Shown: positions 32,697-45,050 of the stretch, in pieces | How positions within the stretch are numbered: the stretch's first letter is position 1 | How the letters are laid out: each line of letters opens with the position of its first letter | Assembly (NCBI RefSeq): GCF_001704415.2 | Contig: NC_030808.1 | Span: forward strand, 84,104,594 to 84,168,593 | Length of the DNA stretch: 64,000 nt | From: Capra hircus | Taxonomy: Eukaryota > Chordata > Mammalia > Artiodactyla > Bovidae | Direction of reading: 5' to 3' | Position numbers and translations under genes: made by a program | Notes under the pieces: model-generated | Seen by the model: only the letters and a program-made list of their open reading frames with translations | Databases searched by the model: none | Told to the model about the DNA's origin: nothing

Positions 32697-33725
32697 ATTC
32701 AAGAAGATTAGAGATACCAAGGGAACATTTCATGCAGAGATGGGCACAATAAAGGACAAACAGTATGGACCTAACAGAAGCAGAAGATATTAAGAAGAGG
32801 TGGCAAGAATACACAGAAGAATTGTACAATAAAGATCTTAATGACCCAGATAACCACAATGGTGTGATCACTCACCTAGAGCCAGACATCCTGGAATGTG
32901 AAGTCAAGTAGGCCTTAGGAAGCATCACTATGAACAAAGCAAGTGGAGGTGATGGAATTCCTGGGTTATTTCAAATCCTAAAAGATGATGTTGTGAAAGT
33001 GCTGCACTCAATATGCCAGCAAATTTGGAAGACTCAGCAGTGGCCACAGGACTGGAAAGGTCAGTTTTCATTCCAATCCCAAAGAAAGGCAATGCCAAAG
33101 AGTGTTCAAACTACCGCACAATTGCAGTCATCTCACATGCTAGCAAAATAATGCTCAAAATTCTCCAAGCCAGGCTTCAACAGTACCTGAACCATAAACT
33201 TCCAGATGTTCAAGCCAGTTTTAGAAAAGGCAGAGGAACCAGAGATCAAATTGACAGCATCTGTTGGATCATAGAAAAAGCAAGAGAATTCCAGAGAAAC
33301 ATTTACTTTTGCTTCACCGACTATGCCAAAGCCTTTGACTATGTGGATCACAACAAACTGTGGAAAATTCTTAAACAGATGGGAATTCCAGACTACCTTA
33401 CCTGCCTCCTGAGAAATCTGTGTGCAGGTCAAGAAGCAACAGTTGTACGTCAAGGCTATATATTGTCACCCTGCTTATTTAACTTATATGCAGAGTACAC
33501 CATGTGAAATTCTGGGCTAGATGAAGCACAAGCTGGAAAAAAGATTACCAGGAGAAATATAAACAACTTTAGTTATGCAGGTGACGCCACCCTTATGGCA
33601 GAAAGTGAAGAGGAGGTTTGCTCTGGGAGTTGGTGATGGACAGGGAGGCCTGGCATACTGCATGCAGTCCATGGGGTTGCGAAGAGTCGGACATGACTGA
33701 GCGACAGAACTGAACTGAACTGAAC
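32697..33725 (+). mobile_element. BovB LINE with internal deletion
   Basis: The RT region is present to just past the catalytic box. At about 33,614 the sequence jumps to the last 110 bases of BovB, ending 'gaactgaactgaactgaa'. RT pieces are open at 33,013-33,507 ('PIPKKGNAKECSNYRTIA', 'FCFTDYAKAFDYVDHNK'). The catalytic box at 33,574-33,585 reads YAGD. The 'GVHQGC' block is shortened by an in-place deletion near 33,443. Confidence 0.92.
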
Positions 33726-33920
33726 ACAGTCAAAGGCTTTGGCATAATCAATAAAGCAGAAGTAGATGTTTTTCTGGAATTCTCTTGCTTTTTCTGTGAT
33801 CCAACGTATGTTGGCAATTTGGTCTCTAGTTCCTCTGCCTCTTCATGCTAGGGAAGCCAAGTGTGCTGCATTTTATGGGGTCACAAAGCATTGGACATTA
33901 CTGAGTGATAGAAAAACAAA
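33726..33920. mobile_element. Inverted BovB piece joined to a BovB tail
   Basis: 33,726-33,846 is BovB RT sequence in the reverse direction (complement of the 'AFDCVDHNK' to 'GRGTRDQIAN' region). 33,847-33,915 is a diverged BovB 3' end in the forward direction ('gggaagccaagtgtgctgc'). The two together look like a second, 5'-inverted BovB insertion placed at the very end of the first BovB tail. Confidence 0.75.
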
Positions 33921-34461
33921 TGTCCTATGTCATTAAGCACTATTTTTGCCAAAGAGATTTTAAATGGACACTTAAAAGCATCCTTTAAAATTAAAGAAGA
34001 GGCAATTCTTAAAAAGAAGTCTGAACCAGACTTGCTATATGACAGAAATAAAATACCAGTGCATGGTGAACAGGAACATAAATATTTTTTCCTATCATCA
34101 GGCTAAGGACAAGATTCAGATGGTAGTGTCATAGTGGGTAGATCAATGGGCTCATAGCAAGTATTGTTGAGGAGACATTTAAAGTTACTTAGTAAGGGAA
34201 CCAACAATCTGATATCCAGGGATGAAACTGAATCAGGAACCAAACAAGAAAAAGATGCAATGGAATGATTTATGAGTCATGAGACAACTTTAATGGTTTT
34301 TGTTTGCTGGATTTTATTGCCCTGTAGTACCTGTGGCAGTTATCATATTTGGGATTATTATGAAGGTTCCAAGTGTCTCCAATTAGGCAAAACCTATGCT
34401 TTTGAGGTAGCTTCACAATCGATACTGTCAAAGAGAAATGCATTATGTTAAGATTTAATTT
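33921..34461. other. Unassigned DNA
   Basis: No recognisable repeat or gene. Confidence 0.35.
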
Positions 34462-34640
34462 CATTCAGCAAGAATTTATAGAATGCTTACAGCACACAAA
34501 GATCTGGAGTAGGCTCTGTCAGGACTACAGAGGCAAATTAAGCATGTACCCTTTTCTCTAATAACAGAATCCTGGCGGTGAATGAAAATATGAACATAAG
34601 TTGAAAGGATTAAAGTGATGAAGATACAGCGTTACTAAGT
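34462..34640 (-). repeat. L2 LINE 3' region
   Basis: 'cattcagcaagaatttatag' and 'aatgcttacagcacac' are a diverged complement of the L2 3' end. Confidence 0.5.
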
Positions 34641-34950
34641 AGAGAAGTAACACAGTACCAGTGGGAAAGAAAGAGAATGAATGTGAGAGGAACAGAAGAG
34701 AGAGAGTGGAACGAGCACAGCAGCTGAGTGAATGCAGTGACTGTAAGACAACTGCCAAGACTCTACTGGATTCATTGAACATCCCAGCTCACTCTCTTGA
34801 GAGAGTGACTTTATCAGGACTTGCCTAGTTCCCAGGATTTCCTGGGCTACAGAGGGTAAATACAAGACTGTCTACAGCCTCTATGGGCAACGAAGGAGCC
34901 ATTTAAGACTACCACGTGAGGATAACTTATAGTTTACTTGTTTGTCTCAC
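34641..34950. other. Unassigned DNA
   Basis: No recognised family. Minus-strand open frames at 34,558-34,865 are short and lack motifs. Confidence 0.35.
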
Positions 34951-35060
34951 TGACTAGTCTGTAAGTTTCTCTGCAAAAGGATTCAACAATTATTCCTACA
35001 TTCTTAGTGTCTTACACAGTGCCTGGTATATAGTAGGCACTCAATTATTTCTTGAACATA
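34951..35060 (+). repeat. L2 LINE 3' end
   Basis: 'cagtgcctggtatatagtag', 'gcactcaattatttcttg' and the preceding 'gtctgtaagtttctctgc' give a clear L2 3' end in sense orientation. Confidence 0.75.
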
Positions 35061-35107
35061 AAAGCAAGAGTTGTTCATTACAAAGAGATAACATGAACAA
35101 TAGATGC

Positions 35108-36715
35108 TTAAGAGATCAAGAAGAGATGGAAAGAATACACGGAAGAATTGTATAAAAAAATCTTAATAACCAGATTATTACAATGGTGTAGTTAGTCACC
35201 CAGAACCAGATATTCTGGAGTGTGAAGTCAAGTGGGCCTTAAGAAGCACTGCTGTTAATAATGCTAATGGATGCAATCAAATTCCAGCAGAACTATTCGA
35301 ATTCCTAAAGGATGATGCCATCAAAGTTTTGCATTCATTATGTCAGCAAATCTGGAAGACCCAGCAGTGGCCACAGGACTGGAAAAGATCCATCATCATC
35401 CTAATTCCCAAGAAGGGTAGTACCAAAGAATGTGCTAACCATCGGGCAATTGCACTCATCTCCCATGCTAGTAAGGTCATGCTTAAAATCTTGCATGCTA
35501 GGCTTTGGCATTATGAGAACCAAGAATTTCCAGATGTCCAAGCTGGGTTTAGAAAAGAAAGAGGAACTAGAGATCAAATTGCCAACATTTGTTGAATTAC
35601 AGAGAAAGCAAGGGAATTTCAGAAAAACATCTATCTCTCTTTCACTGACTACACTAAAGCCTTTGACTATGTGGATCATGACAAACTGTGGAAATTTCTT
35701 AGAGTGATGGGAATACCAGACCATCTTACCCGTCTTCTGAGAAACCTGTATGTGGGTGAAGAAGCAATAGTTAGAAAACATATGAGACAACCAATTAGTT
35801 CAAGATGGAGAAAGGAGTACGACAGGGCTGTTTGCTGTCACCCTGTTTAACCTGTACGTTAAACACATCATGAGAAGTGCTGGGCTGGATCAGTTACAAG
35901 TTTGAATCAAGATAGGCAGGAGAAACATCAACAACCTCAGATATGTGAATGATAATACTCTAAAGGCAGAAAGTGAAGAGGACCTAAAGAAACTCTTAAT
36001 GAGGGTGATGGAGGAGAGTGAGAAGAGTTGACTTAAGACTAAATATTGAAGAAATGAAGATCATGGCATCTAGCCCCATTACTGCATGAAAAATAGAAGG
36101 GGAAAAGGTGGAAGTAATGACAGATTTCCTCTTCTTGGGCTCAAAAATCACTGCGGATGGAGACTGCAGGCATGAAATCAGAATATGATTGTTTCTTGGC
36201 AGGAAAGTGATGACAAACCTAGACAGTGTGTTGAAAAGCAGAGACATTAAACTGCCAACAAAAGTCTGTGTAGTCAAAACTATGGTCTTCCCAATTGTCA
36301 TGTACAGTTTTGAGAACTGGACTGTAAAGAAGGCAGAACCCCAAAGAATTGATGCCTTTGAACTGTGGCACTGGAGAATACTCCTGAAAGCCCTTTGGGC
36401 AGCAAGGAAATCAAACCAGTCAATCTTATGGGAGATCAACCCTGAATCAACTGGAAGGAACTATGCTGAAGCTGAAGCTCCAGTATTTTGGTCATCTGAT
36501 GCAAATAGCCAACTCATTGGAAAAGTCCCTGATGTTGGGAAAAATTGAGGACAGAAGAAGGCATCAGAGGATGAGATGATTGGATGGCATCACTGATGCA
36601 ATGAACATGAATTTGGGCAAACTTCAGGAGACGGTGGGGGACAGGGAGGCCTGGTGTGCTATAGTCCATGGGGTCACAAAGACTTGGACATGAGTGGGCA
36701 ACTGAACAACAATAA
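35108..36715 (+). mobile_element. Older BovB LINE, 5'-truncated
   Basis: This copy is more diverged than the other BovB copies and ends in 'actgaacaacaataacaat' rather than the (tgaac)n tail, which suggests an older subfamily. RT landmarks: 'WPQDWKRSIIILIPKKGS' and 'FPDVQAGFRKERGTRDQIA' (35,329-35,595), and the post-catalytic 'LGRKVMTNLDSVLKSRDI' (36,189-36,250). The catalytic box at 35,942-35,953 reads YVND. Frames are broken throughout. Confidence 0.92.
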
Positions 36716-38455
36716 CAATGTGAGCAGAAAGTAAGGACTCAAACTTCTTTCATTTGTCTAGTAGGACTCAGTCCCTGACTATTGTGATAGTCATTATACA
36801 GAAGGCAGATACATAAATTCAGCCCCAATACTTGTGTTACCTAGATCCATTGTATCTGTTGATTTATGTAAAATGACTGCCTCTGTGTAACCAGAAAAGG
36901 AGAACTTTCCAATGTCAAAACTTATGCAAATTTTTCTGGGGATATAGACATGGTACCTTTCGGACAGTCTGGTGAGAGTTCATCAGGTGTACTAGATAGG
37001 TGCAAAAGAAAATTACAACTCAAGAAAGGCAAGTAGTCTTCCTACCAGCATACTCATGTGTATTATTTAGGATAGCCTAGTAATGTTGTGGCAACAATCT
37101 CCTCACTTCAGTGGTTCCCAAGGACAGTTGCTTGCTCACACCACGTGTCCATTTTGGACTGCCTTATAGCTTGCCTGTACATTGTCTTCACTCAGGGACC
37201 CAAGCTAAATAGATCATCTTTTCTACCTAGAGCATTGCTGGTCATTGTGGCAGAGGCATACACTGGCTCTTAACTTCTTCCTGGAAGTGACATTCCTCAC
37301 TTCACACATTTCATCAGCCAAAGCAGGTCACATGGGCATGCCTGAGTTCAATAGGCTAAGTAAGTATAATCATCACACAGGGACGGGAAGTCTTGATGAA
37401 CAGAAATAACTTCAACCACATTATTTTTCTGTCCTCAATTTTCTAAACCCTAAGACTCCATGTATTAGAGGAGAATCTTGAGATTTTAAAACAGTTCAGG
37501 AGAACAAGGAATAGGGTATAGGAATAAATAAGCTGTTCTGAGAGAAAGTGGGACTGTGGGAGAAACTTCAAATAAATATGAGAGAGGATTTTTAATTTAG
37601 CCATATACCCAATAAAGTAGTTGGTAAGAATGGTTGTGAAATCACAGAATTTTATTTGTCTGTGCAGATGATATTATCATATGCTTGTCACGACTAGGCT
37701 ATTACAGTAAAATTTTTAAAAGAAGAAAAATGAAAAGATTTTGATCTAATGTCATCGTTATTTCAGAAAAAAGATAAGAACACATTGTTAAGACTGACAA
37801 AGAATTAATTTCTAGTTGCACTGAGAGGAAAAAAATTAGCAGACTAACAAAATTATAACCTTAACATGATTAAACTCATTACTCTTGAAGTGTGGAGCAG
37901 ATACTTTGTGTTGGTTTTTTAGTTTGTTTATAGAACTGGAAATGACTTTAGGATGTTAATATTTCATCAAATCAAAATTAATATCATTAGGTTTTAAGAA
38001 TAAAAATGTAAATGTAATATAAGTGCCATTATGTACATGTTAGAATATATGCTTTGTTTCTTAATAAAAAATATAAACTTATCAAGCTTCCAAGTAGTAA
38101 AGAGAAGTACAAATGAAGAAAAAATTACTTATTTTAATTTAATTTAATTATATGTTCTAACCTAGTAGAACATTTGGTGAACATTACCTTTAGTCAGCCC
38201 TATATGCATACATAGAGATTGACAGATGAACAGACAGGCAGGATAATAGATAAACAGACATAGAAATAATTTTATAAGATGAAATCATACTATATCAACT
38301 ATTAGAAATGCATTTAATTTTACTTTAACTTATTAGATTTTGAAATGCAGGAATTTTAAAGTTTTGATAAATGATTTTCTTAAGAGATATTATTCTCTTA
38401 AGATCCTAAGTTTGAAGATTTTGAAAACCATCAAAACATTAGCAACATTACTTTT
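36716..38455. other. Unassigned AT-rich DNA with a possible ancient repeat
   Basis: Most of it is featureless. 37,060-37,440 ('tccattttggactgcc', 'cactcagggacccaagc', 'cctggaagtgacattcc') resembles an old LTR- or DNA-transposon-like mammalian repeat that I cannot name. There is no coding potential. Confidence 0.4.
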
Positions 38456-38900
38456 AAAGACTGAAATGTACAGCCTATTATACAGAGTGAAGTAAGTCAG
38501 AAAGAGAAAAACATATATTGTGTATTAAAGCATATATGGAATCTAGAAAAATAGTACTGATGAACCTTTTTGCAGGGCAGGAAGAAGACACAGACAAGGA
38601 GAATGGACTGTGGACATAGCAGGAGAAGGAGAAGGTGGGACAAATCGAGAGAGTAGCCTTGAAATGTATGTAGTACCATATATAAAACAGATAGCTAGTG
38701 CAATGTTGCTCCATAACACAGGGAGCTCAACCCAGTGGTCTGTGACAACCTAGAGGGGTGAGATGGGAAGGATAGGAGGGAGGCTTAAGAGGGAGGGGAT
38801 ATATGTATACTTAGGCTGATTCATGTATGGCAGAAACCAACACAACCTTGTAAATCAATTATCTTCCCATTAAAAACATTTTACAAAAAGACTGAAATGT
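38456..38900 (+). mobile_element. L1 3' end with perfect 14-bp TSD
   Basis: Sense L1 from the last codons of ORF2 ('cagagtgaagtaagtcag') through the 3' UTR to 'cttcccattaaaaac' lies between two copies of 'aaagactgaaatgt' (38,456-38,469 and 38,887-38,900). It is about 417 bases long. The poly(A) end is eroded. Confidence 0.92.
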
Positions 38901-38999
38901 TTCCAGCATTTTGTAGTACTAACTGATTTCCTGCTCTGAAGGATGAAGTCTTTAATAGTCTTGTTCTCCCTTCTACCTCTGTTTTGTTCTGATTTTATT

Positions 39000-39604
39000 T
39001 AATTTTATTCTAATTTCAAACTTACTCCAATGTTGTAAGAACAGTGCAAGACATTCCTGCATACTCTTTACCCAGATTTATCATTTTTTAAATGTATTTC
39101 CCCATGTTTATTAGTCTTCCTATTTTACCCATAGGCATATTATTTTTTCTAAGCTACACTTAATATATAGCTAAGGATATATTTCTGAAGAGTAAGGAAA
39201 TTCTCCTATATAATCACAATGCAATTTTCAAAATTTTAACATTGACATAAAACTGCCTAGTTAGCAGCTCATAATCAAATTGTGTCAGTTGTCTCAATAT
39301 GATTTTTATAGATCTTTTTGTTTTTAAAAAAATATTTATTTATTTGACTGCACCAAGTCTTAGTTGTGGGACACAGGATCTTTGATATTTTTTGAAGCAC
39401 ATGGGATCTTTAGTGAACTCTTAGTTGTGGCATGTGGGATCTAGCACAAGATTCAACATAGGATAATACATTACTGAACTATCACATCTATCTCCTTTAA
39501 TAAGAAGCAATTGTTCAGCCTTTCACTTTTCTTGATCTTGACATTTTTTAGGAGTTTAGGCTATTTCATAGAATGTCCCTCAATTTGAATTTGTCTAATG
39601 TTTC
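39000..39604 (-). repeat. Ancient L1-like repeat, third copy, split by a CHR SINE
   Basis: 'tactccaatgttgtaagaac', 'gcatactctttacccag' and, after the SINE, 'gaatgtccctcaatttg' belong to the same old family as 1,369-2,480. The CHR-like piece occupies 39,325-39,440. Confidence 0.5.
39325..39440 (-). repeat. CHR-type SINE fragment
   Basis: 'ttagttgtgggacacagg' and 'ttagttgtggcatgtggg' after 'tatttatttgactgcacc' are the body of a cetartiodactyl CHR SINE in complement. The tRNA-like head is missing. Confidence 0.6.
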
Positions 39605-39873
39605 TTCTGCTGCTAAGTCACTTCAGTTGTGTTCGACCCTGTGCGACCCCAGAGACGGCAGCCCACCAGGCTCCGCCATCCCTGGGATTCTCCGGGCAAG
39701 AACACTGGAATGGGTTGCCATTTCCTCCTCCAATGCACGAAAGTGAAAAGTGAAAGAAGTCGCTCAGTCATGTCCAACCCTTTGCAACCCCATGGGCTGC
39801 AGCCTACCAGGCTCCTCTGTCCATGGGATTTTCCAGGCAAGAGTACTGGAGTGGGGTGCCATTGCTTTCTCCA
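39605..39873 (-). mobile_element. Bov-A2 SINE
   Basis: A full dimer runs from the (ctg) end at 39,606 to 'ccattgctttctcc'. Both units are intact in length. I could not find a convincing TSD. Confidence 0.93.
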
Positions 39874-40228
39874 TGATTCAATTCAGGTCATGTATTTTCA
39901 GCAAGAATATCACTGAGGTGATGTATCTTTCTCAGTGAAGGCATAAGATATCTGTTCCAACACTGGTGATATTAATTTTGACCATGTAATTAAAGTGGTG
40001 TTCACCAGGTTTTTCTTCTCTAAGGTAACGTTTACCCTGTTTTAATTAACATGTATATAGAGAAGAGATATTCTATTTAATAGCTTAAGACTCATCAAAA
40101 TTTTGCCCACTAGTTTTAGCCCATTGATGATTTTCTATTTCTATCATTCCTTCTGTATTTATTAGTTGTCTTTCTATTACAAAAAAGAATTTTACTTTAG
40201 CAAGTTTACTTATTTTTTCATTGCAGTA
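39874..40228. other. Unassigned AT-rich DNA
   Basis: No recognisable feature. Confidence 0.35.
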
Positions 40229-40715
40229 TGCATTTATGAATTGAATTGTCTCCTCCAAAAGACACAAAAGATACACAAAAGATACGCTAAAGTTGTGCTA
40301 AAGATATGCTAAAGTCATACTCCCAGCACTTCCGAATATGCAGATGAATATATAAGCTTGGGCCTTAATCCAATATGATGGGTGTCCTTATAAAAAGGGG
40401 ACATATGTATACAGATACATGCAGAGGGAAAATAATATGGAGACACATATGGAGAATACCACGTGAAGATGGAGGATCAGAGCAATGCCTCTACAAACCA
40501 ACAAATGACAAAGATATGCTGGAAAAACCGCCTGAGGATGTCCTAGAAAGAGGCAAAGAAAGATTTCCCTACAGATTTTAGAAGAAGCATAGCCCCGCCT
40601 ACACCTTGATTTTGGACTTCAATTCTCCAAACCTGTGAAACAACAAATTTCTGTTGTTTTAAGTCACCTAGTTCAAGAAACTTTGTTACAGCAGCCCCAG
40701 GAAACTAATATAACA
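40229..40715 (+). repeat. MLT1-type (ERVL-MaLR) solo LTR
   Basis: The order is close to a complete MLT1-like LTR: 'gaattgaattgtctcctcc', 'ggccttaatccaatatgatg', 'gtccttataaaaagggg', 'aatttctgttgttttaag' and the end 'cagcagccccaggaaactaa'. The 'tataaaaag' at 40,389-40,397 is the LTR's own TATA-like word. No internal retroviral genes are next to it. It is therefore a solo LTR of a long-dead endogenous element. Confidence 0.85.
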
Positions 40716-41254
40716 TGTGTGGATTTTCTTTTATTCAAAAGTTATAATCAATTACCATTATTATTTATTTTGGTGTACAAATTGCCCCAGATTTTGCCAG
40801 AGGGAGCCACTTCAAGCTGGCTTATGAAGCCTCTACATTTCCTTAGTTTTTGGCATAAGAAGGTATTCATGGCTCATTTTATAATTCCTCTGTCCTAGCG
40901 CTCCCCCCTCCTCCCAGTTCTACAGCGAGGAGATATTTCTTTCTCTTTCTTTTTGTCTGTCTCACTCCCTATCTTGGTCTCATCTCTATTTTTCATCTGT
41001 TATCTCCATAAGGTCAGTTTCAAGTACCTTGAATATACCTAGTACCTCAGGGTATATTCTTGTTTTCCTGCTTTCATATTTGTAACTCCTACAAGGAGAA
41101 ATCTGGCTGTCATATTTTGAGTAATATATTTATTCATTTGCTCAAGCCTAAAATATGTTTATCCACTTGTATAAACTCACACAAATTAATCTTAGAATTG
41201 TTAAGCTATACTACTGAAAAAAGAAATACTGGACTTCAGTATTTGTTTATAGTT
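40716..41254. other. Unassigned DNA
   Basis: No recognised family. Contains a pyrimidine-rich patch at 40,935-40,975. Confidence 0.35.
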
Positions 41255-42745
41255 TTAATTTTTCTTTTTTTGTGTGTAAAACTTAAATACATAGAAATAC
41301 ACAAATCCTAAGTATACAATGTATTGTTTTGACCAATTCATACACTTAAGTACTCCACACCTCTATTAATATACAAAATCTTTCTATCACCCCAGAAAGT
41401 TTCTTTATGTCCATTACCAGTTAATCCCTTTCCTCAAAGCAATATCTTTCCCCATTTTTTTCACCTTTGTATAGTCTTGCTTGTTCCAGAATTTTATATA
41501 AATGGGATAATATATCATGTAGTTTTTGTGTCTGGCTTCTTTCACATAGTGTGAATAGTGTCTGAGACTTGTACATGTTGTTATATGTATTCATATTTTG
41601 CTAAATTGGCTTTAAGCTTTAGTAGTTGCTTGGTAGATTCTTTAGAGTTTTTAACATACAAAACCATGTCATATGTGATTAGAGACAGTTTTACTTTTTC
41701 CTTTCCAATTCACATTACTATTATGTATTTTTTCTTGCTTTGTTGCACTAGCTAGAAACTCCACTACAATATTGTATAAAAGTGATGGAACCCTTTCCTT
41801 GTTCCCAATCTTAGGGGAAAATCATTTACTATTTCATCATTAGATATGATGTTAGCTGTAGGTTTTTGGTACACACCCTTTGTCAGATTTAGGAAGTTGC
41901 TCTGTTTTCCTAGTTTGCTAGGAACTTACCATGAATGGGTACTGAATTTTACCAAGTATTTTCTGTATTCATTGAAATTATGAGTTTTCTTGTTTATTCT
42001 GATATTATGGTCTTTGCTGACGCTGCTGCTAAGTCGCGTCAATTGTGTCTGACTCTGTGCGACCCCATAGACGGCAGCCCACCAGGCTCCTCTGTCCCTG
42101 GGATTCTCCAGGCAAGAACAAAGGAGTGGTCTTTACACTGATTGATTTTCAACTGTTAAACCAACTTTTTATTCCTAGATAAACCTCACTTGGTCATCCT
42201 GTATTATCTTTGTTATATGTTGCTGTGTTTGTTTGGCCAATATTTTTTTCCACAGCATTAATTTGATACATATATATTTATTTGATTGTATTAGTGTGCA
42301 ATTTTTGTTTCTTGTAATATTTTTATCATGTTTTGGCATGAGGGTTTGGGTGGTCTTACAAAATGATATGAGAATTCTCTAAAATAATTTGTCTAAGATT
42401 GGTGTCATATCTTTGTTAAGAAAATTCATTGGTATAATCACCTAGGATTGGGGTTTCCTTTGTAACATGTTTTTTGATTGTGAATTCAACCTCTATCACA
42501 GGTACAAGATTATTTAGATTTTCTACATCACATGTCTCATTTTAAGTTATGTATTTTGTAAGAAATGTATTCAGTTCATCTATGTTATAAAATTAACTGG
42601 CACAAAATTACCATTTAATGTCTGTGTAACTTGTAATTTCTCTCTTGTAACTGATATTAATAATTTTAATTTCTTTCCTTCCTTTTTTCCATTTTCTAGC
42701 TAGGGATTTATCCATTTGGTTGATGTTTTTTCAAAGACCAACTTT
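41255..42745 (-). repeat. Ancient L1, antisense
   Basis: It begins with an old 3' UTR in complement ('cacccctc'-like 'ccacacctctattaatatac'), then ORF2 words such as 'tgatggaaccctttccttg' and 'gatatgatgttagctgtag'. A Bov-A2 unit sits inside at 42,016-42,126, and BovB cuts it at 42,746. It resumes at 44,704. Confidence 0.75.
42008..42134 (-). mobile_element. Bov-A2-type SINE, single unit, 8-bp TSD
   Basis: The (gct)n end at 42,020 and one Bov-A unit ending 'caggcaagaacaaagga' lie between two copies of 'tggtcttt' (42,008-42,015 and 42,127-42,134). Confidence 0.88.
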
Positions 42746-44703
42746 CAGTTCAGCTCAGTTCAGTTCACTTGCTCAGATGTGTCTGACTCTTTGCGACCCC
42801 ATGAATCACAACACGCCAAGCCTCCCTGTCCATTACCAACTCCCAGAGTTCACTCAGACTCACATCCCATCGAGTTGGTGATGCCATCCAGCCATCTCAT
42901 CCTCTGTTGTCCCCTTCTCCTCATGCCCCCAATCCCTCCCAGCATCAGAGACTTTTCCAGTGAGTCAACTCTTCGCATGAGGTGGCCAAAGTACTTGAGT
43001 TTCAGCTTTAGCATCATTCCTTCCAAAGAACACCCAGGACTGATCTCCTTTAGAATGGACTAGTTGGATCTCCTTGCAGTCCAAGGGACTCTCAAGAGTC
43101 TTCTCCAACACCACAGTTCAAAAGCATCAATTCTTCGATTCTCAGCTTTCTTTACAGTCCAAATCTCACATCCATACATGACCACAGGAAAAACCATAGC
43201 CTTGACTAGACGGAACTTTGTTGGCAAAGTAATGTCTCTGCTTTTCAATACGCTGTCTAGGTTAGTCATAACCCTCCTTCCAAGGAGTAAGCATCTTTTA
43301 ATTTCATGGCTGCAGTCACCATCTGCCGTGATGTTGGAGCCCCGCAAAATAAAGTCTGACACTGTTTCCCTGTTCCCCATCTATTTCCCATGAGTGATGG
43401 GACCAGATGCCATGATGTCAGTTTTCTGAATGTTGATCCTTAAGCCAGCTTTTTCACTCTCCTCTTTCACTTTCAAGAGGCTTTTTAGTTCCTCTTCACT
43501 TTCTGCCATAAGGGTGGTGTCATCTGCATATCTGAGATTATTGATAATTTCTTCCGGCAATCTTGACTCCAGCTTGTGCTTCCTCCAGCCCAGCGTTTCT
43601 CATGATGTACTCTGTGTATAAGTTAAATAGGCAAGGTGACAATATGCAGCCTTGATGTACTCCTTTTCCTATTTGGAACCAGTCTGTTGTTCCATGTCCA
43701 GTTCTAACTGTTGATTCCTGACCTGCATCCACTTTTTTCAAGAGGCAGGTCAGGTGGTCTGGTATTCCCATCTCTTTCAGAATTTTCCACAGTTTATTGT
43801 GATCCACACAGTCAAAGGCTTTGGCATAGTCAATGAAGCAGAAATAGATATTTCTCTGGAATTCTCTTGCTTTTTCGATGATCCAGCGGATGTTGGCAAT
43901 TTGATCTCTGGTTCCTCTGCCTTTTCTAAAACCAGCTTGAACATCTGGAAGTTCACGGTTCACATATTGCTGAAGCCTGGCTTGGAGAATTTTGAGCGTT
44001 ATTTTGCTAGCGTGTGAGATGACTGCAATTGTGCTGTAGTTAGAACATTTTTTGGCATTGCCTTTCTTTGGGATTGGAATGAAAACTGACCGTTTCCAGT
44101 CCTGTGGCCACTGCTGAGTTTTCCCAATTTGCTGGCATATTGAGTGCAGCACTTTCATAGCATCATCTTTCAGGATTTGAAATAGCTCAATTGAAATTCC
44201 ATCACCTCCACTAGCTTTATTTGTAGTGATGCTTCCTAAGGCCCACTTGACTTCACATTCCAGGATGTCTGGCTCTAGGTGAGTGATCACACCTTCATGA
44301 TTATCTGGGTCGTGAAGATCTTTTTTGTACAATTCTTCTGTGTATTCTTGCCACCTCTTCTTAATATCTTCTGCTTCTGTTAGGTCCATACCATTTCTGT
44401 CGTTTATTGAGCCCATCTTTGCATGAAATGTTCCCTTGGTATCTGTAATATTGTTGAAGAGATCTCTAGTCTTTCCCATTCTGTTGTTTTCCTCTATTCC
44501 TTTGCATTGATTGCTAAGGAAAGCTTTCTTATCTCTCCTTGCTATTCTTTGGAACTCTGCATTCAGGTGCTTAAACCTTTTCTTTTCTCCTTTGCTTTTT
44601 GCTTCTCTTCTTTTCACAGCTCTTTGTAAGGCCTCCCCAGACAGCCATTTTGCTTTTTTCCATTTCTTTCATGGGGATGGTCTTGATCCCTCTCTCCTGT
44701 CCA
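42746..44703 (-). mobile_element. BovB LINE, 5'-truncated
   Basis: The 3' tail is at 42,746 ('cagttcagctcagttcag') and BovB similarity ends near 44,703, in the linker between endonuclease and RT. It holds the second-longest RT frame in the window. It splits the old antisense L1. Confidence 0.93.
43538..44617 (-). pseudogene. BovB reverse transcriptase fragment, 359 codons open
   Basis: It starts in the Lys/Arg-rich linker ('MKRREAKSKGEKKRFKHLN'). It passes through 'TTNKASGGDGISIELFQ' (about residue 132), 'WPQDWKRSVFIPIPKKGN' (about 169), 'FCFIDYAKAFDCVDHNK' (about 261) and 'GVHQGCILSPCLFNLY' (about 319). A one-base shift just before the catalytic region ends the frame as 'AGRNYQ'. The YADD codons themselves are intact but out of frame at 43,519-43,530. 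The C-terminal part is open again at 43,060-43,380. A single lesion therefore separates two well-preserved halves, though the endonuclease is absent. Confidence 0.92.
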
Positions 44704-45050
44704 TATATTGCTATCACACAGTATTATAATTTTTGCTTTAAAAAGTCATATGTTGTTTAAAAAAATTAAGAGAGAACAAACAGGGGGTTTTATATATATC
44801 ATTTCTAATGCTTCATAGTCCTTACTGTAAATCTATGTTTTCATCTGGTGCTATTTCTCTTTAGCCTAAAGAGCTTTCTTTAATATTTCTTGTAGTGTAG
44901 ATCAACTGGCAACAAAATATTCAACTTTTCCTTGGTTTGACAATGTGTCAAATTCATCTTTATAGTTAATGAATAATTTTCCTGGATATAGAAACCTGGA
45001 TTGAATGTGTTTTATTTTTCTTTCATCATTTAAATGATGTTGTTCTGGTT
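44704..45050 (-). repeat. Ancient L1, antisense
   Basis: 'cttgtagtgtagatcaac' and 'tttcctggatatagaaacc' are typical of the complement of old L1 5' parts. It continues the field left at 42,745. Confidence 0.65.

Noticed and set aside
39605..39873. CRISPR-like or tandem array from the repeated 'ccaggcaag' words
   Set aside because: The repetition is the two-unit structure of Bov-A2, and the window is vertebrate DNA.
40229..40715. Promoter of a host gene (TATA-like word at 40,389)
   Set aside because: The word belongs to the MLT1-like LTR. No downstream exon is recognisable, so a live promoter is not supported.
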